A DNA stretch of 64,000 nt, from positions 248,001 through 312,000 of the forward strand of contig CAWDKQ010000016.1 of NCBI GenBank assembly GCA_963802915.1, written 5' to 3'. The notes under the pieces are model-generated. The model worked only from the letters and a program-made list of their open reading frames with translations, ran no database searches and was not told where the DNA came from. Shown here in pieces: positions 60,188-64,000 of the stretch. The position numbers and the translations under genes were made by a program. Within the stretch, counting starts at the first letter, position 1. Each line of letters opens with the position of its first letter. The stretch comes from JAICMB01 sp963802915 (GTDB lineage Bacteria > Acidobacteriota > Terriglobia > Bryobacterales > Bryobacteraceae).

Positions 60188-61390
60188 TTAACGACCGGCT
60201 TGCCGTCTCGCCCGAGGCTTGAACGACCGCACTTTCCGAGCAACCGGAAGCACAATCACTTTCTGATCTCGGAGAATTTCACCGGTGAGAGAACAGCGCG
60301 TCAGCTGCATGCCGATCAGACGCTCAATCTGGCGAATTGTTCCACGCTCTGAAGGAGTTGCGAAGGTCGACGCTGTCCCACGAGCTCCCGCGCGGCCGGT
60401 CCGGCCTACGCGATGGATGAAGTCTTCCGGAGCCTGCGGCAGATCAAAATTGATCACGTGACTGATGCCGTCCACGTGTATCCCGCGCGCCGCCACATCC
60501 GTTGCAACCAGGACCCGATGATGGCCTTGTTGAAAAGATTTTAATGCTTGGTTCCGCTGGCTCTGCGTACGATCCCCGTGAATGCACGCGGTTTTAAAGC
60601 CGCTGACCGAGAGTTGTCGGGCCAATCTGTCGGCGCCCCGCTTCGTTCGCGCGAACACCAGGTACGATCCCGCCTCGTCCTTCAGCATCTGCTGCAGCAA
60701 GGCGAGCTTGCCATCCTGCCCGACCTCATAAAGGTGCAGGTCGACATCTTCGGCCGGCTTGGTCATCGAACCGATCTCCACTCGCAGCGGATCGTTCGAG
60801 TAGCGCTCGATCAGATGCTTGACCGAATTCTCGATAGTCGCCGAAAACAGTAAGTTCTGGCGCTTCGAGGGAAGCGCCGCGGTGATGCTCTGGATTGCCG
60901 GGAGGAAACCCATATCCAGCATGCGATCGGCTTCATCGAGGACCAGCATGCGTACGTTGCCCAGCTTCACGAGTTTGCGATTTAGGAAATCGCACAGCCG
61001 GCCTGGGGTCGCAATCAGGACCCGCGCACCGGCGCGAATCGATTTCAATTGCGTGTTTTCATTAATGCCGCCGACAACGGTCGCGGCACGGATTCCCGTT
61101 CCCGATGCAATTTTCGAGAAGGTCTCCTGGATTTGCATGGCGAGCTCCCGCGTGGGGCTCAGCACAATTGCCTCGATGTTTCCGGAGCTTTTCGTCGAAA
61201 GCAGTTCCAGCATCGGAAGTACGAAGGCCAGGGTCTTGCCTGTGCCGGTTTGAGCCGTTGCTACGATGTCGCGGCCGGAGAGCGCTCCGGGGATGGACTC
61301 CGCCTGTACGGGCGTCGGTTTGACGAAGCCATTCTTCGCCAGGTTCGCCTGCAATACAGGCGAGAGTGTCAGTTCAGAAAAAGTGTTCAT
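60188..61390 (-). CDS. rhlE: DEAD-box RNA helicase, RhlE type
   Basis: A protein of 400 aa with all helicase motifs: Q-motif GFVKPTPVQ, AQTGTGKT, PTRELA, TPGR, DEAD, SAT, ARGIHVDG and HRVGRTGR. The short basic C-terminal tail (RSFKPRARRQAGR) is like RhlE. It unwinds RNA duplexes, often in ribosome biogenesis or RNA decay. The symbol rhlE is by closest type and less sure than the family. Confidence 0.92.
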   Translation of the reverse strand: MNTFSELTLSPVLQANLAKNGFVKPTPVQAESIPGALSGRDIVATAQTGTGKTLAFVLPMLELLSTKSSGNIEAIVLSPTRELAMQIQETFSKIASGTGIRAATVVGGINENTQLKSIRAGARVLIATPGRLCDFLNRKLVKLGNVRMLVLDEADRMLDMGFLPAIQSITAALPSKRQNLLFSATIENSVKHLIERYSNDPLRVEIGSMTKPAEDVDLHLYEVGQDGKLALLQQMLKDEAGSYLVFARTKRGADRLARQLSVSGFKTACIHGDRTQSQRNQALKSFQQGHHRVLVATDVAARGIHVDGISHVINFDLPQAPEDFIHRVGRTGRAGARGTASTFATPSERGTIRQIERLIGMQLTRCSLTGEILRDQKVIVLPVARKVRSFKPRARRQAGR

Positions 61391-61569
61391 TCAGAATTCG
61401 TGGAAGGAGAATCAGCGCGGCCGACTACGAAACAAGGAGCGGGCTATGCGGACTAACTTCGCTTACATCAATAGTATACCGCATTTCCATAGTCAGGATA
61501 ATGTCTGGTTAACCACGCCTGTCACCTGCCCCGTGCGTTAGGCACCGCGTGTAGCTAAAATAAAAGCAT
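61391..61569. other. Divergent rhlE/gap intergenic region
   Basis: This 179-nt gap must hold promoters for both rhlE (minus) and gap (plus). TATACT on the minus strand and GATAAT on the plus strand are -10-like, but neither has a good -35 at 16-18 nt. No hairpin or known riboswitch pattern was seen. Confidence 0.4.
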
Positions 61570-62592
61570 ATGGCAATAAAAGTTGGCATCAACGGCTTCG
61601 GCCGCATTGGGCGAAATGTAGTACGCGCTGGTCTGCATCGCTCCGACATTGAATTTGTCGCAGCCAATGATCTCACTGATACCAAAACTCTCGCGCATCT
61701 TCTTAAATACGATTCCATCCTGGGCCCCCTCAAAGAGGAAGTGAAAGCGGAAGCGGATGCGATCGTCGTCGACGGCAAACGCATTAAAATCTTCGCAATC
61801 AAAGATCCGGCCGAAATCGATTGGAGCTCCCTCGGTGCGGAAATCGTAATCGAATCCACCGGGAAGTTCACCGATGCCACGCAGGCTTCGAAACATATCA
61901 AGGGCACCGTCAAGAAAGTTATCATCTCCGCTCCGGGCAAGAACGAGGACATCACCATCGTTCTCGGCGTAAACGAGAACAAGTACGATCCCGAGAAGCA
62001 CAACGTCATTTCCAACGCGTCCTGCACCACCAACTGCCTCGGCCCCGTGGTAAAGGTGATCAACGATAAGTGGGGCATTGAAAAAGGATCGATGACGACG
62101 ATCCATAGCTATACCAACGATCAGAACGTCCTCGATTTCCCCCACAAAGACCTGCGCCGCGCCCGTGCAGCAGCGCTCAACATGATTCCAACCACCACCG
62201 GCGCCGCCAAAGCGATCGGGCTCGTCATCCCTGAACTGAAGGGCAAGCTGGATGGTTATGCCATGCGCGTTCCCACGCCTAATGTTTCGGTGGTCGATCT
62301 GGTTGTCATCCTCAATAAGCCCGCAACAGCCGAAGAAGTGAATGCCGCCTTGAAGGCAGCATCCGAAGGCTCTCTGAAGGGCATCCTCGGCTACACCGAA
62401 GACCCGGTGGTCTCCACCGACATGATGCACAACTCGAACAGCTCGATTGTCGATGCCGGCCTGACCAAAGTACTAGGTGGCAATCTGCTCAAGGTTGTGG
62501 CTTGGTACGACAATGAGTGGGGTTACTCCGAACGCATCATCGACCTAATCGCCTACGTCGCCAAGAAGATGCCCGTTGCCGTCGGCGCGTAA
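61570..62592 (+). CDS. gap: Glyceraldehyde-3-phosphate dehydrogenase
   Basis: A protein of 340 aa. The Rossmann motif INGFGRIGRN is at the N-terminus, D34 in AANDLTD favours NAD over NADP, and the catalytic C152 is in SNASCTTNCLGP with its partner histidine in TTIHSYTNDQ. YDNEWGYSERI closes the family signature. It oxidises glyceraldehyde 3-phosphate to 1,3-bisphosphoglycerate in glycolysis, or runs in reverse in gluconeogenesis. No pgk or tpi follows. Confidence 0.97.
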   Translation: MAIKVGINGFGRIGRNVVRAGLHRSDIEFVAANDLTDTKTLAHLLKYDSILGPLKEEVKAEADAIVVDGKRIKIFAIKDPAEIDWSSLGAEIVIESTGKFTDATQASKHIKGTVKKVIISAPGKNEDITIVLGVNENKYDPEKHNVISNASCTTNCLGPVVKVINDKWGIEKGSMTTIHSYTNDQNVLDFPHKDLRRARAAALNMIPTTTGAAKAIGLVIPELKGKLDGYAMRVPTPNVSVVDLVVILNKPATAEEVNAALKAASEGSLKGILGYTEDPVVSTDMMHNSNSSIVDAGLTKVLGGNLLKVVAWYDNEWGYSERIIDLIAYVAKKMPVAVGA

Positions 62593-62711
62593 CATTCCGC
62601 GCAACCATGCGGCTGGCATTGAACGTCGATATGCCAGGGAAGAAACAATCGGCCGCCGGAAAAGCAGTTGCCTCTCAGAAGCCCGGCGGTCGATTGCTTT
62701 AAGATAGTGAA

Positions 62712-64000
62712 TTGCACCGCGTTAGTTCATCCTCCGACGTAAACGGGGCGAGCTGGCCCCAAATCTATCTGGGCGTCATTTTCACGACCATGGCTACCTT
62801 GGTCCTGGAACTCTCGCTTACCCGCATTTTTTCCGTCGTTTTCTATTATCACTTCGCCTTCCTCGCTATCTCCCTGGCATTATTCGGACTGGGCGCGGGG
62901 GGCGTGTTCTCTTACGTCGTCGCGGCGCGCGCGGGAAACTTCTTCGTCAAGCTCGGAACCCTCGCCGCGCTCAACGCAATAGCGGTTGTCGTCTCCTTGG
63001 TCTTCGTAATCGGCCAGGGCGGACAAGCGGGCGTATTCACCTTCGGCCTCATCTACTTCGCGAGCGCCCTGCCCTTCTTCTTTTCCGGCACCATCGTCTC
63101 GCTCGCCGTCTCCGAGACGATCCAGCGCGTCGACCGCGTTTATTTCTTCGACCTCCTCGGCGCTGCCATCGGCTGCTTCGCCCTACTGCCATTTCTCAAT
63201 AGCCTGGGCGGCCCGAACACCGTGTTAGCCGCGGCCGTGCTCTTCGCGGTATCTTCCGCGGTCTGGTTCAATTGCGCGGTCAGCAAGAGAGGACGCGCCG
63301 CCGCTGTTGTTCTAGCCCTGGCCTTGGTTTCTCTGATCGCCTACAACGGACGCTGGCGGGTCATCGACATTCATTACGCCAAGAATCAGAAGATCCCGCA
63401 GGAAATCTTTTCCAAGTGGAACGTTATTTCGCGGATTGGAATCACCAAGGGTCTCCTCATCGTTATTGATGCCGACGCATCCACGGGCATCTCCCAGTTC
63501 GATTTCGATCATCTCCAGGATCGTGAGCGCCACGAGTTGCTTTCGGAAGGCCCCGGATTTCCTTACGTCATCCGGCCTGGCGCCAAGACGATGATCATCG
63601 GGCCCGGCGGAGGCTGGGACGTCGCGCGGTCGATGGCCTCAGGAAGCAAGGACATCACCGCCGTCGAGATCAATCCGATCATCGCGAACACTATCATGCG
63701 GGAAAAATTCCCGCAGTTCAGCCACGGGCTCTATCTGCGGCCGGAAGTTCACGTCCACGTCGAAGATGGACGCAGCTTCGTGCGCCGTTCGACGGATAAA
63801 TATCAGGTACTGCAAGCAACGTTGGTAGACACGTGGGCTTCCACGGCTGCCGGCGCGTTCGCGCTTTCGGAAAACAATCTGTACACTACGGACGCCGTTC
63901 GCGATTACTTAACGCATCTGACCGACGACGGTCTGCTCGCCTTCACGCGCTGGGGATTTCAGCCGCCGCGCGAATCGCTGCGACTGCTTTCCCTCGCCTA
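62712..64000 (+). CDS. Membrane protein with spermidine-synthase-like methyltransferase domain, partial
   Basis: The frame is open from a TTG at 62712 to the right edge (429 codons, incomplete); an ATG at 62790 would begin inside the first TM helix. The first 215 residues hold about seven TM segments (TLVLELSLTRIFSVVFYYHF, LFGLGAGGVFSYVV, FFFSGTIVSLAVSE and others). A soluble domain follows with the SAM-binding motif IIGPGGGWDVARSM near residue 292, then AVEINPIIAN and VEDGRSFVRR, as in polyamine-synthase-like proteins. Fused 7TM/spermidine-synthase-like proteins are common in Acidobacteriota and Planctomycetes; their substrate is generally unknown. Confidence 0.85.
   Translation, partial: MHRVSSSSDVNGASWPQIYLGVIFTTMATLVLELSLTRIFSVVFYYHFAFLAISLALFGLGAGGVFSYVVAARAGNFFVKLGTLAALNAIAVVVSLVFVIGQGGQAGVFTFGLIYFASALPFFFSGTIVSLAVSETIQRVDRVYFFDLLGAAIGCFALLPFLNSLGGPNTVLAAAVLFAVSSAVWFNCAVSKRGRAAAVVLALALVSLIAYNGRWRVIDIHYAKNQKIPQEIFSKWNVISRIGITKGLLIVIDADASTGISQFDFDHLQDRERHELLSEGPGFPYVIRPGAKTMIIGPGGGWDVARSMASGSKDITAVEINPIIANTIMREKFPQFSHGLYLRPEVHVHVEDGRSFVRRSTDKYQVLQATLVDTWASTAAGAFALSENNLYTTDAVRDYLTHLTDDGLLAFTRWGFQPPRESLRLLSLA

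Overview
The window looks like part of a chromosome from a member of the Acidobacteriota, probably a Bryobacterales/Solibacter-like organism. This is an inference from gene content: large serine/threonine kinases fused to TPR, TolB-like and PEGA domains, an ECF sigma/anti-sigma pair followed by DUF4097 and PDZ proteins, Kdo genes that imply a Gram-negative outer membrane, and moderately high GC. No rRNA, tRNA, CRISPR array, insertion sequence or prophage was seen. Genes are tightly packed, many overlap by 4 nt (ATGA/GTGA), and no gene-free stretch exceeds 300 bases.

Region 1 (1-12.1 kb, minus strand). A long run of genes starts with kdsB-pyrG-kdsA (CMP-Kdo synthesis with its CTP supply) and a nucleotidyltransferase-like gene. 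It continues into a compact operon of membrane genes: GYF/zinc-ribbon/RDD protein, zinc-finger membrane protein, multi-TM protein, second zinc-finger membrane protein, DUF4129, DUF4350, MoxR ATPase, DUF58 and SpoIIM-like (cut by the window edge). The MoxR-DUF58-DUF4129-SpoIIM-RDD association recurs in bacteria but has no settled function; the two zinc-finger proteins and the 304-aa protein are additions I do not recognise. This is my main candidate for an undescribed system.

Region 2 (12.1-31.4 kb). A Gfo/Idh/MocA oxidoreductase, a TonB-like protein followed 14 nt later by an EncFtn-type ferritin with no encapsulin in sight, a secreted protein with a repeated Cys/Trp motif, a TolB/TPR kinase, an AidB-like acyl-CoA dehydrogenase with a perfect inverted repeat upstream, a GH18-CE4-GT2 trimodular polysaccharide enzyme broken by one frameshift, a 1465-aa TPR/PEGA kinase, and an overlapping histidine kinase-NtrC regulator-sulfatase operon.

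Region 3 (31.4-36.8 kb, plus strand). rpsA with six S1 repeats, then an ECF sigma factor, an anti-sigma factor fused to HEAT-like repeats, a DUF4097 beta-repeat protein and a double-PDZ protein.

Region 4 (36.8-54.5 kb). A flagellar locus. Minus strand: flgD-side hook genes, fliN, fliO-P-Q-R, flhB, flhA, flhF, fliA, a FliN/FliY-like protein and a small coiled-coil/HTH protein. Plus strand: flgF, flgG, flgA, flgH, flgI, flgJ, flgM. Then flaG-fliS on the minus strand behind a good sigma-28-like promoter. FliA, FlgM and that promoter together form the late-gene checkpoint. Flagellin, fliD, fliM, flhG and the fliE-F-G-H-I-J genes are not in the window.

Region 5 (54.5-64 kb). Housekeeping genes: a stand-alone nuoB, malQ, hrcA-grpE-dnaJ behind a near-consensus sigma-70 promoter, a RhlE-type helicase, gap, and a membrane protein with a spermidine-synthase-like domain that runs off the right edge.
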